Of a DNA stretch of 64,000 nucleotides, positions 1 to 12,940 are shown piece by piece (within the stretch, counting starts at the first letter, position 1; each line of letters starts with the position of its first letter). Source of the DNA: Gyromitra esculenta. Taxonomy: Eukaryota; Ascomycota; Pezizomycetes; Pezizales; Discinaceae. The stretch lies in assembly GCA_038503075.1 (NCBI GenBank), contig JBCAML010000003.1:372001-436000 (forward strand). The letters are read 5' to 3'. The translations under genes were made by a program, and so were the position numbers. The notes below the pieces were generated by a model. It saw only the letters and a list, made by a program, of their open reading frames with translations. It searched no databases and was not told the DNA's origin.

Positions 1-117
1 TTTTACAGCCAGAAATTCCAGGGCCAATGTCGATTTCAACCGTTAAACCGTACAGATACCATATGTAAAAACCACAAAAAACAAACGCTTTTATTCCCTC
101 TAAACCTCCCCAACGCC

Positions 118-3018
<2,901 letters not shown>

Positions 3019-4292
3019 ATGGCTTCAAAGAACGTGGAAAAGACTCGGGCCCGTCTCGAGAAACGGTTGGTCTCCCGTGCTCCTCCTCCAGGCGGGGGCT
3101 AACGTGTCCCAGAATCGAGGAGGGCTCCTACTACGAAGCTCACCAGCAGCTCCGGGTTGTGTCCCAGCGGTACGTTAAAGCGAAGGACTACGATGCAGCG
3201 ATAGCAATCCTGTTCTCGGGGGCTCAGGCGCTGCTGAAAGCTGGGCAGGGCGGGAGTGGGTGTGATTTGTGTTTGCTGCTGCTGGAGGTGTTTAAGACTG
3301 GGAATAAAACCCCGAGTGCGGATACGAAGGGTGGAGCTAACTTCTCCCCCATTGCGGACGGAGCTGGTGCTGATATGCAAGGGGGTACAGCGCAGATAAT
3401 GCAGTTGATCTCTTTGATATCCCCCGACGAGCCAGGGCGAAAGCGAGTTATAAACGAATCGATAGCGTATGCTCCCTCCCTCCCCCCCTCCCTCTCCATT
3501 TGTTAGCACAGCTAACCCCCCCGTAGCTGGTCCTCAAAACACGGTGAATTCCCAGGGGGAGATCCAGAGCTTCACCATTTTATTGGGAATCTCTTCGCCC
3601 AAGGTATTCCTCTCCTTCTGGAGTAAGCTAATAATTGACTATTAACCCCACTTAGAGGACAATGTCTACGATGCCGAAAAGCACCTGATAGTCGGCACTC
3701 CCGCTTCTGCGCCTACACTGACACTGATGCTCTTTTCCTGGTACACCGAAGACGAACCGCACACCGCGCCGTACTACATCGCGCGCGCGGTCTTCCCGTA
3801 CCTCCTCGTCGGCAACATCCGGGATGCGAAGCGCTCGCTCGAAATATTCACACAGGGCCTTATCCAGAATGGAACAGGGTTGGTTGTGCAGGAGGTGCAG
3901 AGCTCCACGAGCGACTTTAAGGTGTTTCCGAGTCTGCCGCTGTTGAACTTCCTGGGACTGTTAGTGCTAGCTGTGCAGAGTGGGGGCGCGGACGTGTTCA
4001 GAACGCTGAAGGGGCATTATGCGGGCAATTTGAAGGAAGTGCCAGCATGGGAGGAGGTTGGTTTAACCCCCCTCCCCCTTTTGGTGTGTGGTAGCTGATT
4101 GGTGATGATATTGGGGGGGAACAGATTCTGGAGCAGCTGGGGGAGATTTATTTCGGTATTCAGATTAGACGCGGTAATAACTTTTTGGACATGATGGGGA
4201 GTCTTCTGGGCGGAGGAGGGGCGCCGGGCGCTGCGTCGGGACGTGGACAGATTGGTGCTGCTGCGGATTCTGGGGCGGTGGATCTGGATTAG
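3019..4292 (+). CDS. GET4: GET4 family, tail-anchored protein insertion factor
   Basis: Cytosolic alpha-solenoid protein which, with Get5, bridges Sgt2 to the Get3 ATPase in delivery of tail-anchored proteins to the ER. Exons 3019-3065, 3113-3466, 3527-3603, 3656-4056 and 4125-4292 sum to 1047 nt, 348 aa. Recognised by the N-terminal helix-pair signature (IEEGSYYEAHQQLR then RYVKAKDYDAAIAIL), the DLCLLLLEVF helix, HHFIGNLFAQ, and the segment PYYIARAVFPYLLVGNIRDA. The C-terminus is a Gly-rich tail after FFGIQIRRGNN-like residues (IYFGIQIRRGNNFLDMMGS). All splice junctions are GT-AG; introns 2 and 4 begin with C/T tracts. Start at 3019 gives MASKNVEKTRARLEKR, typical of the family. Convergent with the unknown gene ending at 4525. 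Confidence 0.93.
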
Positions 4293-4524
4293 ATGCATGT
4301 TATAATAATAAAGCAGTCCTCTCCTTCCCCTCCCCTCCCCAAGAAAAAAAACCTAGACAGAAAAGCTCGATGTTTTTTCTTCTTCAATCGCTATGCTATA
4401 ATGCTATGCTATGCTCGCAAAAAAAAAAAAACCACAAACGCAAAATAAAAAACTTGTACAAAAGCTCCCCCCCCGTCCCCAACACCCATGTAACCTATCC
4501 CTAAGGACACGAGGGGTGTTTTTT

Positions 4525-5069
4525 TCAATTCTCCTCGTCGGACTCAAACATCCAGTTATCCTGCGACAGCGAAAGAACCTGCATCCGGAGCAACTCTACT
4601 CCCGTCAGCACCCCCAACTCCCTACTACTGCTATAGTAGATATATCCATAGCATGCATACCTGGAAGCCGCTGCTTAAGGTCTACCTGATGGCGCTTCAC
4701 CAGCTCTGCTGTCTCCCGTCTCATATGTACATCCGCTAGCTTCATCAGCACCGTCTGTAGTGGGCGGGGGTGGTGGAGACGAAACCTACATTCCTGCTCG
4801 ACGCTCTCCAGAAGCTGCGCGTGCTGGCTCGCAGACAGCGGGACCTCGAGGTCCATCGTGCCGTCCTCGTTGCGCACTACGATCCCCTCCGAGGCGACAG
4901 CGCGCGCTTCGTGGTCTTCGGCGGACTCGCGCGGCGGCGAGGCCAGGTTTAGGTTTGTGGCGGAACTGGAGGCGCCACCACCGCCGCCGGCGCGGGAGAG
5001 CGTGCGGAAGAGCGTGCGGCGGACGTCGGATGCGGATTTGGAGCGGGAGTGGCTGGAGGGCTTGGACAT
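4525..5069 (-). CDS. Unknown small conserved-looking protein
   Basis: I do not recognise this gene. Exons 5069-4661 and 4598-4525 join in frame to 160 aa; the intron is GT-AG (4660-4599). The N-terminal third is Ser/Arg-rich and disordered (MSKPSSHSRSKSASDVRRTLFRTLSRAG then a Gly run). The middle is a compact alpha-helical stretch (LSASQHAQLLESVEQECRFR, then LMKLADVHMRRETAELVKRH). The C-terminus ends in an aromatic-acidic tail, DNWMFESDEEN. The frame is also open upstream to an ATG at 5204 (205 aa), but this adds only a long proline run encoded by a GGT/ACC repeat, so I prefer 5069. Lies tail-to-tail with GET4 (232 bp apart) and head-to-head with RAI1 (198 bp). Function is unknown. Confidence 0.72.
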
Positions 5070-5094
5070 GGCGCGGGGCGAGGGGGAGGAAGCT

Positions 5095-5142
5095 GGTGGT
5101 GGTGGTGGTGGTGGTGGTGGTGGCGGCGGTGGTGTTGGTGTT
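5095..5142. repeat. (GGT)n trinucleotide microsatellite
   Basis: About 16 mostly perfect GGT units on the + strand with a few GGC/GTT variants at the right end. On the minus strand the repeat reads as proline codons in the possible upstream extension of the small unknown gene; with the 5069 start it is 5' UTR or promoter between that gene and RAI1. Confidence 0.9.
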
Positions 5143-5267
5143 GGGGAGAGAGGAAGGGTGCGGCTTAAACACGTGCGCACGTGGATGCTTGGCGACAGCT
5201 GCATTGTCTATCTTCGCCCTCTGCCTCCCCCCCCGGTATGATCTCCGTACAGCGGCGGTATTCTCGA

Positions 5268-6781
5268 ATGGCGGCCTCTATATTCCCTGTATTACCCATC
5301 CAGCAATTCGCAGGGAGGAACGTACAAGTGCGCAGACCAACGGTGAGCAATCCCCCCTCCCCCCCTTGGCTGGTGTGCGTGTGTGCAGGGTGCCGACTTT
5401 TGGGGGAGATGTCAGGAAATTACTGCTTTTTCATTCGATAACGCGCACCGTCTCCGCCATGACTCGTCGTCCATGAAAACGTACTACACACCCGAGCTAA
5501 ACACGAGTCTGTCGCGCGGCTTCGAGAGTTTCGTGAAGCACGATGACACGATCGATGAGCATCTCGACGGGCTCCTCGCTGCGATTGTCGAGCTGGAGAA
5601 ACGGACCCGTGTGAGAGTGAAGGCGGACGTGGTAACGTGGAGGGGGATGGTGACGAAGTTTATGACTTTGCCGTTTGATTTAAGGAATGGGTGGGTTTTT
5701 CTGTCTATCTGGCTGTGAGAGAGGATGGGAGGGGGGGGAGTGTTGACGTGTATAGGTTTGAGATGAGGGCGGTTTTATTTCAGGTTGCTTTCTCCCTCCT
5801 ACCCTCTGTGGGTTGATTGTGTTGGGTGAGAGCTGATTGGTGGTTGTGGTGAGGGTTTAGGATACAATGTAGGATGACCTACGCTGGAGGGGGGCTGCGC
5901 TGCACTGTGTGGTTGCTGAAAGGTGTCGCAGATTCATAGAGGAGAACCACGCACACAAGATAGCGACCCGTACACCGCCGGATCGGCGCCAGGACACCAT
6001 GTCATTCTGGGGCTACAAGTTCGAGACGCTATCCACGCTGCCTACCAACTGGGATGACTGCCCACGCGAGTTGATTGAGAGCAGAGATAGCGAGATTGTG
6101 AGCAATGAGGCGCAGTTCTGCTCAATCGTTAAGACTGGCTTTGGGGACATGCGGCTTGTTCTCGGTGGGGAGGTAGATGCTGGTATACCCCCCTCCCCCC
6201 CTCACTGCCCTTTACTCGGTCTTGGTAGGTTAATGTATGTGTGAATAGTATGGAACTCGAACCCCCCTACACCTCCTACACCACCGATATACGTCGAACT
6301 CAAGACTTCAAAGTCCCCCGGGAGCTATCGCGACGATATCGCATTCGAGCGCAAATTGCTGCGGTTCTGGGCACAGTCGTTCCTGCTCGGCGTGCCGAAG
6401 ATCATTGTTGGTTTCCGCGATGACGACGGTGTGCTGCGGAGTTTACGCGAATTCGAGACTGCGGGATTGCCGGGGGTGGCGAAACGCAGTGGCAGGGGGC
6501 TGTGGGATGGGAAGCTGTGTATCGACTTTGCGGCGGGACTGCTGGAGTGGCTTAAGGCGGTTGTGGGAGGCGCGGAGGAAGGTGTGGTTTGGAGAATTGG
6601 GTGGAAGGCTGATGGAGAGGCGGTGGAGTGCGAGAGGACTGGGCATGAGAGTTTTTTGTCGAGGGAGTTTGTGGAGTGGAGAGAGGGGCTGTCGAGGGAG
6701 GAGGCGGAAAAAGAGGTGGTAGAGAAACAGGCGGAAAAGGAACAGGCGGAAAAGGAGCAGGCGGCAGAGGAAGATTTGTAG
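5268..6781 (+). CDS. RAI1: RAI1/DXO family decapping and pyrophosphohydrolase enzyme
   Basis: Nuclear 5'-end RNA quality-control enzyme; in fungi Rai1 partners the exonuclease Rat1 and removes incomplete caps or 5' triphosphates. Exons 5268-5342, 5416-5690, 5756-5783, 5861-5868, 5932-6182 and 6249-6781 sum to 1170 nt, 389 aa. Family motifs: RRPTEITAFSFDN, ELNTSLSRGFESF, ADVVTWRGMVTK, FIEENHAHK, WGYKFE, then the catalytic acidic residues in GGEVDAVW and VELKTSKSP, and LLRFWAQSFLLGVPKIIVGFRDD. Exon 4 is only 8 nt; without it the reading QDTIFIEEN is lost. The C-terminus is an acidic repeat of EKEQA-type units. An in-frame ATG at 5238 would add 10 residues; 5268 matches the family start better. 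Intron 1 and intron 5 carry C-rich tracts. Confidence 0.94.
5861..5868 (+). other. 8-nt microexon of RAI1
   Basis: The eight bases GATACAAT are flanked by an upstream TTTAG acceptor and a downstream GTAGGA donor. They add Asp-Thr and two bases of an Ile codon, giving LFQ-DTI-FIEENH. Skipping the microexon makes the downstream frame wrong. Confidence 0.85.
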
Positions 6782-7500
6782 AAGTGGAGTGTAGGATTAC
6801 GTATAGTATCTATTGGCGTTGCGTGTTTAGGGTTGTATATCAGGTTAATGGGATATCTTTTCGGGAGTTTCTGCTGCGTGTGGGTTGGGCTTCTCTCGGA
6901 TAAGCACGATACCTATAAGAGATATTTCTATTCCAGCACTGCTATGGGTAAGATCGAATGTGCATCACAAGATATCACTCGATGTAAAGATCACATCCAA
7001 GGCTTCTCTCAATCAGTGTTCCACTCGAATGGCTATCTGCAGCAGGCAATTCAAATCAGTATCAAGATATACTTACCACCGACGGCTTTCAAGGTTTGTT
7101 CCCTATTCATAATTCTAATTCTAACCACAGAAATGCCACAAGTATTTCATAGCTGCCGGCCCCACTCCAGAACTATCGGAATAATTTGAAATCCAGCACC
7201 TCCGACCGGTTTAACACAGCAGATCGAGACCTCAAGTATTCAAACGCACCGCTACATGCAAATGCATCTAATCCCTGCGCAATCCATGTCCCCGTTTCCC
7301 CGCAATCTGCAAGCTGCCGTTCCTGAAAACCGATCATTTACCTTGGTTGTCGCTTGGCTTATCTAGCCGACACCCCTCTTATCTTATCGCGACCCTCCCC
7401 TCTCCGACTTCACCTCCCCTCTCTGGCTTCACCTCCCTCGCTCTGCTCTCGCCCCTCCATCCACGACTCTGCGTAGCTGCCATCTACTGCAACTGTCAAG
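6782..7500. other. RAI1-urease spacer
   Basis: 718 bp between two tandem genes. No open frame with family resemblance. The first part is RAI1 3' UTR and the last 200 bp, C/T-rich, is the urease promoter with its GATA cluster. Confidence 0.6.
7358..7388 (-). promoter_or_regulatory. Triple GATA motif upstream of urease
   Basis: Three CTTATC sequences at 7358-7363, 7378-7383 and 7383-7388 read GATAAG on the minus strand, 113-143 bp before the urease start. Fungal nitrogen GATA factors (AreA/NIT2) bind HGATAR, and paired sites are typical of nitrogen-regulated promoters. The sites are seen; regulation is inferred. Confidence 0.55.
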
Positions 7501-10372
7501 ATGCAATTGGTTCCGCGAGAGGTATGGCCTGCTGCAATTGCCTGACATGCGGCGCCCACCACTGGAATTTTGCTGACTGGGTTCGTGGGCAGCTCGATAA
7601 ACTCATCGTTTCGCAGGTTGGCTTTCTGGCGCAGAAGCGACTGGCCAGAGGCGTGAAGTTGAATCAGGTTGAAGCTACTGTATGTTCTATCTATCTTATT
7701 GAATTGCGATGGATGGATACTAATTGCTCCTAGGCACTCATTGCGAACAACATCCAAGAGGTGCTGATCCACGTCTCGGCTTTATACCCACCCTACTAAC
7801 AACTCTAGTTAATCCGCGATGGCGCACACTCTGTCGCAGCTCTTATGAACGTCGGAAAACAGATGCTTGGTCGCCGCCATGTCCTGCCCTCCGTCGTCAG
7901 TTCTCTCTCGCAGATCCAGGTTGAAGGCACCTTCCCGGACGGAACCTACCTCGTCACTATCCATAACCCAATCTCATCCGACGATGGCGACATCAATAAA
8001 GCGCTCTACGGCTCGTTCCTGCCCACCCCCGATGACTCCCTTTTCCCAGCAATCGACGAGACCGACGCCTTCGAGCACAAAAACCAGCCTGGCGCCGTTA
8101 TCGCCGTCAAGGGCATAATCGACCTCAATAAAGGCCGCCAGAGACGTCTGCTGAGCGTCACGAACAAAGGGGATCGTCCGGTCCAGGTCGGAAGCCACTA
8201 CAATCTGATCGAAGCAAACCCACTGCTCGAGTTCGACCGCATCCAAGCATATGGCTACCGCCTCGACATCATCGCTGGCACCGCGGTCCGCTTCGAACCC
8301 GGCGACTGTAAGACCGTCACCTTGGTCGAAATCGGCGGCAACATGATTATCCGGGGCGGCAACCGCATCGCCAACGGCGGCGTAGACGTAAGCCGTTCCG
8401 AAAAAATCCTGGCCAATCTTGAGAAGATGGGATTCGCGCATAAAGCTGCCCCGGTTATCCAGCAGGAAATCACAACAGCAACTATGGACCGCGCAGCCTA
8501 CGCTTCCATGTTCGGTCCCACCACCGGTGATATGGTCCGCCTCGGCGACACTGAGCTCTGGATCACAGTGGAGAAGGATTTCACCGTCTACGGCGACGAA
8601 TGCAAGTTTGGTGGTGGCAAGACACTGCGTGAAGGAATGGGCCAAGCGTCAGGTCGTCTAGACAGTGAAACCGTCGATTTGTTAATCACGAACGCGCTCG
8701 TTGTCGATTACACTGGCATCTACAAGGCCGATATCGGCGTGAAGAACGGCGCTATCGTCGGTATCGGTAAAGCTGGTAGTCCAGACATTATGGAAGGTGT
8801 TGATCGTGCCCTCGTCGTTGGCGTGAACACGGACGTTATTGCTGGCGAGGGCAAGATTGTTACTTATGGCGGCTTCGATACTCATATACACTTCATATGC
8901 CCGCAGCAGGTCGCGGAGGCATTATCCTCCGGCATCACATCGATGCTGGGCGGCGGCACTGGACCAAGTACTGGGACTAACGCAACCACTTGCACACCCG
9001 GCGCAAACTACATCCGCCAGATGCTACAAGCAGCCGATACCCTTCCGCTCAACATCGGGATCACTGGTAAAGGCAACGATTCCGGCCGCAGCGAAGACCC
9101 AGATAAAGAACCACTCGCGCGGGGTCTCCACGAACAATGTCTGGCTGGTGCCGTAGGCCTGAAGCTACACGAGGACTGGGGAACCACTCCTGCTGCGATT
9201 GATATGTGTTTGTCTGTATGCGACAAGTACGATGTGCAATGTCTCATCCACACTGACACCCTCAACGAATCCGGTTTTGTCGAGCAGACCATCGGCGCGT
9301 TTAAAGGTCGCACGATCCATACTTACCACACTGAAGGAGCTGGTGGCGGTCACGCACCCGATATCATTAGTGTTGTGCAGCATCGCAATGTACTACCGTC
9401 GTCGACGAATCCAACAAGGCCGTATACGCTTAATACTCTCGACGAGCATTTGGATATGTTGATGGTGTGTCACCACCTCTCGAGGAATATCCCTGAGGAC
9501 GTAGCGTTCGCCGAGTCGCGGATTAGGGCGGAGACTATTGCGGCGGAGGACGTGCTACATGACATGGGTGCGATCAGTATGATGAGTAGTGACTCTCAGG
9601 CGATGGGGAGGTGTGGTGAGGTTGTGCTGAGGACGTGGCAAACGGCGAGTAAGAATAAGGAGCAGCGAGGACCGTTGAAGGAGGATGAAGGCACCGGTGC
9701 AGATAATTTTAGAGTTAAGAGGTATATTGCGAAATATACTGTGAATCCGGCGATTGCGCAGGGGATGAGCCATATCATTGGGTCTGGTACGTATCCCCCC
9801 CCTCCCTCTATTTAGTTATTTGGGGAAGATGTTGATTGGTGTAGTTGAGGTTGGGAAACTCGCGGATTTGGTTCTATGGGATCCGGCACAATTTGGTACG
9901 AAACCATCAATGGTGTAGGTTCCACCTCCTCCGAGTGATATCGTATGTACTAACACCTACCAGCCTTAAATCCGGCATGATCGCCTACGCACAAATGGTA
10001 CTTTCCTCCCTCCCCTCCCATTATATCCGAAAACCATACTAACGGTCTCAGGGCGACCCCAACGCCTCCGTCCCGTGCGTACAGCCCATCATCGGACGGC
10101 AGATGTTCGCAACACTAGTACCTACCACATCCATAACCTTCGTCTCGCAGGCCTCAATCGACTCCGAGACCGTCCAGACCTACGGCCTGCGTAAGCGAAT
10201 CGAGCCCGTGCGTAACTGCAGGAACATCGGAAAGACACATATGAAACTGAACGACGCGATGCCGGCTATAAGGGTCGATCCGGAGACTTATGTGGTTGAG
10301 GCGGACGGCGTGGTTTGTACGGCTGAGCCGAGCTCGAAGTTGCCGTTGACGCAGGGCTATTATTTGTTTTGA
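7501..10372 (+). CDS. URE1: Urease, single-chain nickel enzyme
   Basis: Hydrolyses urea to ammonia and carbamate in the cytosol. Exons 7501-7521, 7593-7679, 7734-7760, 7809-9786, 9845-9914, 9964-9997 and 10052-10372 sum to 2538 nt, 845 aa. Gamma-like (residues 1 to ~100), beta-like (~130-260) and alpha (~270-845) regions are fused as in plants and fungi. Nickel ligands are present: H404/H406 in DTHIHF, carbamylated lysine K497 in [10 protein letters not shown]526 in CLIHTDT, H552 in HTYHTEG, and the Asp in [21 protein letters not shown] carries the active-site flap. The distance from H404 to K497 is 93 residues against 83 in Klebsiella and jack bean urease, so about 10 residues are inserted. 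Introns 4 and 6 begin with C-rich tracts. Accessory UreD/F/G-type genes are not in this window. Confidence 0.96.
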
Positions 10373-11374
10373 GGCGGGGGTTGGGAGTACGGGGTTGTTT
10401 ATATAGCGGGATTTCTTTTTTTTCTTTCTTTTTTTGGGGGGTGGATTGGGTTGGGTTGGGGGTTTTTGGCATGGGATATTACTCGGTTGGCTGGGTTGTG
10501 TATGGGTATGTCAATTACTTGTAGCTTTGTAGGGGTCTTTTATTCTAAAGGATTTGGATTTTTGTTTATTGGTTGTGGCAAGGTGCCTTTAGTGTGGGAG
10601 GTGGGGTGGTTATATAGGAAGAGACAGACGTGGAATCCTGGTGATTGTTCTAGTTGATATGGTGGATTGGCTGTAGCTAGTGAGCCCTAACCTAGGGATC
10701 CTCTTCGACAAAGACTTCCTCACCCCACTGCCCCATCATCACACCACCACCACCACCAAACACTTGCACCATACAATTTGATGTCGTTGATCCGGTTTAT
10801 TAAATTCACAACGTATAATATCTATTTTGGATTCCTTCTTAGACATTCACGATAGAGCATCATTCATAAACACATTCACTATTCATCAACCATCGACTTC
10901 GTCCCCCCCTCCGGTTTTCCCTTCTTCTCTGAAAGTGGACTTGATTCTGCGGGGAGATTTAAAAAAAAAATTTACAGCTCAGATGCAGCGTTTACTTTTA
11001 ATCTTCATTTAATCGCCATTGCTTCCAGCTATTGATAACTTCTATCTCCACGTACCAGCTTGGCTCGGGCTTTACTCTTGTTTTTGGAAAAGGCAGATAG
11101 AAAACTTAACAGAGTCTTGGTATATTCACTAAACGTTGTTCCTCCAGGCGTTAATAAAGGCGTTACATTCCTATCTTTGACGTCTCTATCGCCCTTTCTA
11201 GCTAGCCCCGGCTTCGCAAGACGTCATTCATCATCGAAGGCGTGGAAGGAATGTTTGGTTTCTGGTTTTTTTGATCGTTAGAAGTAGACGTTACTGGCGA
11301 TCATGGATTCGTCGAAACTATAAGGGCGGGTAGGAAAAGCCTTCTGTTGACTAGGTGGACAGTTATTTCTCTCA
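10373..11374. other. Urease downstream spacer
   Basis: About 1 kb with T/G-rich urease 3' UTR sequence at first, a short CAC/ACC-rich stretch near 10740, then AT-rich DNA. I see no gene or RNA feature. Confidence 0.6.
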
Positions 11375-11947
11375 GCGCAATATGCATGAAGGAAAGAGCG
11401 TCGCGGTGTGCCGAGGTGGAAGCACAGGTAAGTATGTCCTCTTCAACTTTTAGGTTTTATCACTTATGTTGATGGTAAACTGGATTATCTGAGATTGAGT
11501 CCATCAGCTATTCGAGAAAATAATTTCACATGCGCACGTGGTTTGATAGGTTTCAGTATTGAAGCCTATTTTGCTTCTCGATGGATTATTTATACTATGA
11601 CATAGAACTAACTACAATCTTAGCCTCCCCTGGAACATTAACTCGATCCCCAGAATTTAAACTATACGCAGGGGTTTATTTAGATGCAAATCGGTTCTGC
11701 GTCGTCTTTTTTATTCTTATTCAACAATATCTCATTTTTTCCATATCCATAAAGGTGGCTTGTTTCAGCCTGCTTATTCGTTACCCAGATTGGCGAAGTG
11801 CTTAATTTCTACCTTTATCTGACTGGAATACAATCGTGGAGGCATTAATCTGGACTCGTCTTCTTTTCTTAAAAATTTCTTCTCTATCTCCTACGGCTGA
11901 GGAGATATGAACGATAACTTACTGACGAGATGCAAGGCCATTTCTCC
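11375..11947. repeat. Diverged tandem duplication, unit A
   Basis: Unit A aligns along most of its length to unit B 573 bp downstream, with many small indels. Shared landmarks in the same order are GTGGAAGC(A/G)CAGGTAAGTAT, TTTCAGTA-type and GAAGC/GAGC-TAT blocks, an AACATTAACTCGA-like block, CAAATCGG with GTCGTCTT, and TTTCAGCCTGCTTATT. No coding frame is conserved. The conserved GGTAAGTAT looks like a 5' splice site. Confidence 0.7.
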
Positions 11948-12480
11948 AGGAATAACGCTTCAAGAACGGAGCATCGTGGCGTGTTAGTGTGGAAGCGCAG
12001 GTAAGTATATCCTCTTCTGACACGAAGTTTCATCGTTCGTTGGCAATGACCTAGATACCTATAACTATTCATGCAACACAGCTATTCAAAAAAAAAGGAG
12101 AGAGAATCTATGTGTATGAGGTGTGACAGGCTTCAGTACTAGAGCTTATCTCGCTCTCCATTAAACAATCCATACGACGATATGGAACTGCAACTAGAAA
12201 TGCTTACGGAGCATTAATTCGACCTCGCAGCCACATAAAGGCTGCAGCTAAAAAACAAATCGGACCTGCATCGTGCCGTCTTATTTATTTGTAAAAAGCT
12301 GGTTTCTTTCAGCTTTTTTATTCACTCTCCCTTTCAGCTTTTCACTCGATAAGGATAGAATCGCGGTTGCATTGTAGTAGTTGGTGATTTTTTGTCCTGC
12401 CTTCCATATTTCTTTTCTATTTTCTACGTTTTCTGCTTTCTTGGAGGCTATTGGTTTCTGTTGGGGGGGGTTTATATTTA
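11948..12480. repeat. Diverged tandem duplication, unit B
   Basis: Second copy of the unit starting at 11375. GTAAGTAT occurs at 12001, exactly 573 bp after its partner at 11428. A possible third, weaker copy follows: an AGTAAGTCTTC motif at about 12600 is again near 600 bp downstream. The unit content is AT-rich and non-coding. Confidence 0.65.
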
Positions 12481-12940
12481 TATTTCTGGCATTCTGCAGG
12501 AATGAGATGGGGATGAGGCGTATTTTCTATTCAGGGTAAATGTTCTATGCCTACATCCAAAATTCTTATTGTGAGTTGACCGTGCTGTTATTCGCACCAG
12601 TAAGTCTTCATTCTCCTTTACTACATGTAGTCGTGAAAACTTGCATAATACACACCACTCAATGTTCACGAAAAATTATCGAAAGGGTGAATCTAATCAA
12701 CCGCCTCCCTCCAAAGGGAAACAACTAGAGTCAGCAGCGTAGAGACCCAAACCAACAGCAGCCCAATCAAACACTTCACAGAAAATCACTCGCTCACACC
12801 ATCAAATCGTCAACGACTATCATTTCTCTATGAAACTAAAAACCAAAAGTAACAAAACCATAAATAACCAAATAAAGAAATCCATTTTTTATAAGTATTT
12901 ATATATGGTATTCGACTCTCCTTCCCCCAAGAGTTTTTTT
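12481..12940. other. THR4 downstream spacer
   Basis: AT-rich DNA with one TACATGTA palindrome at 12622-12629. Possibly the remnant of a third repeat unit at its left end and the THR4 3' UTR at its right end. No gene seen. Confidence 0.55.

Noticed and set aside
5165..5350. Minus-strand frame containing NIEAAIREYRRCTEIIPGG upstream of the small gene
   Set aside because: It is antisense to RAI1 exon 1, whose protein sequence matches its family; no splice path joins it to the small gene.
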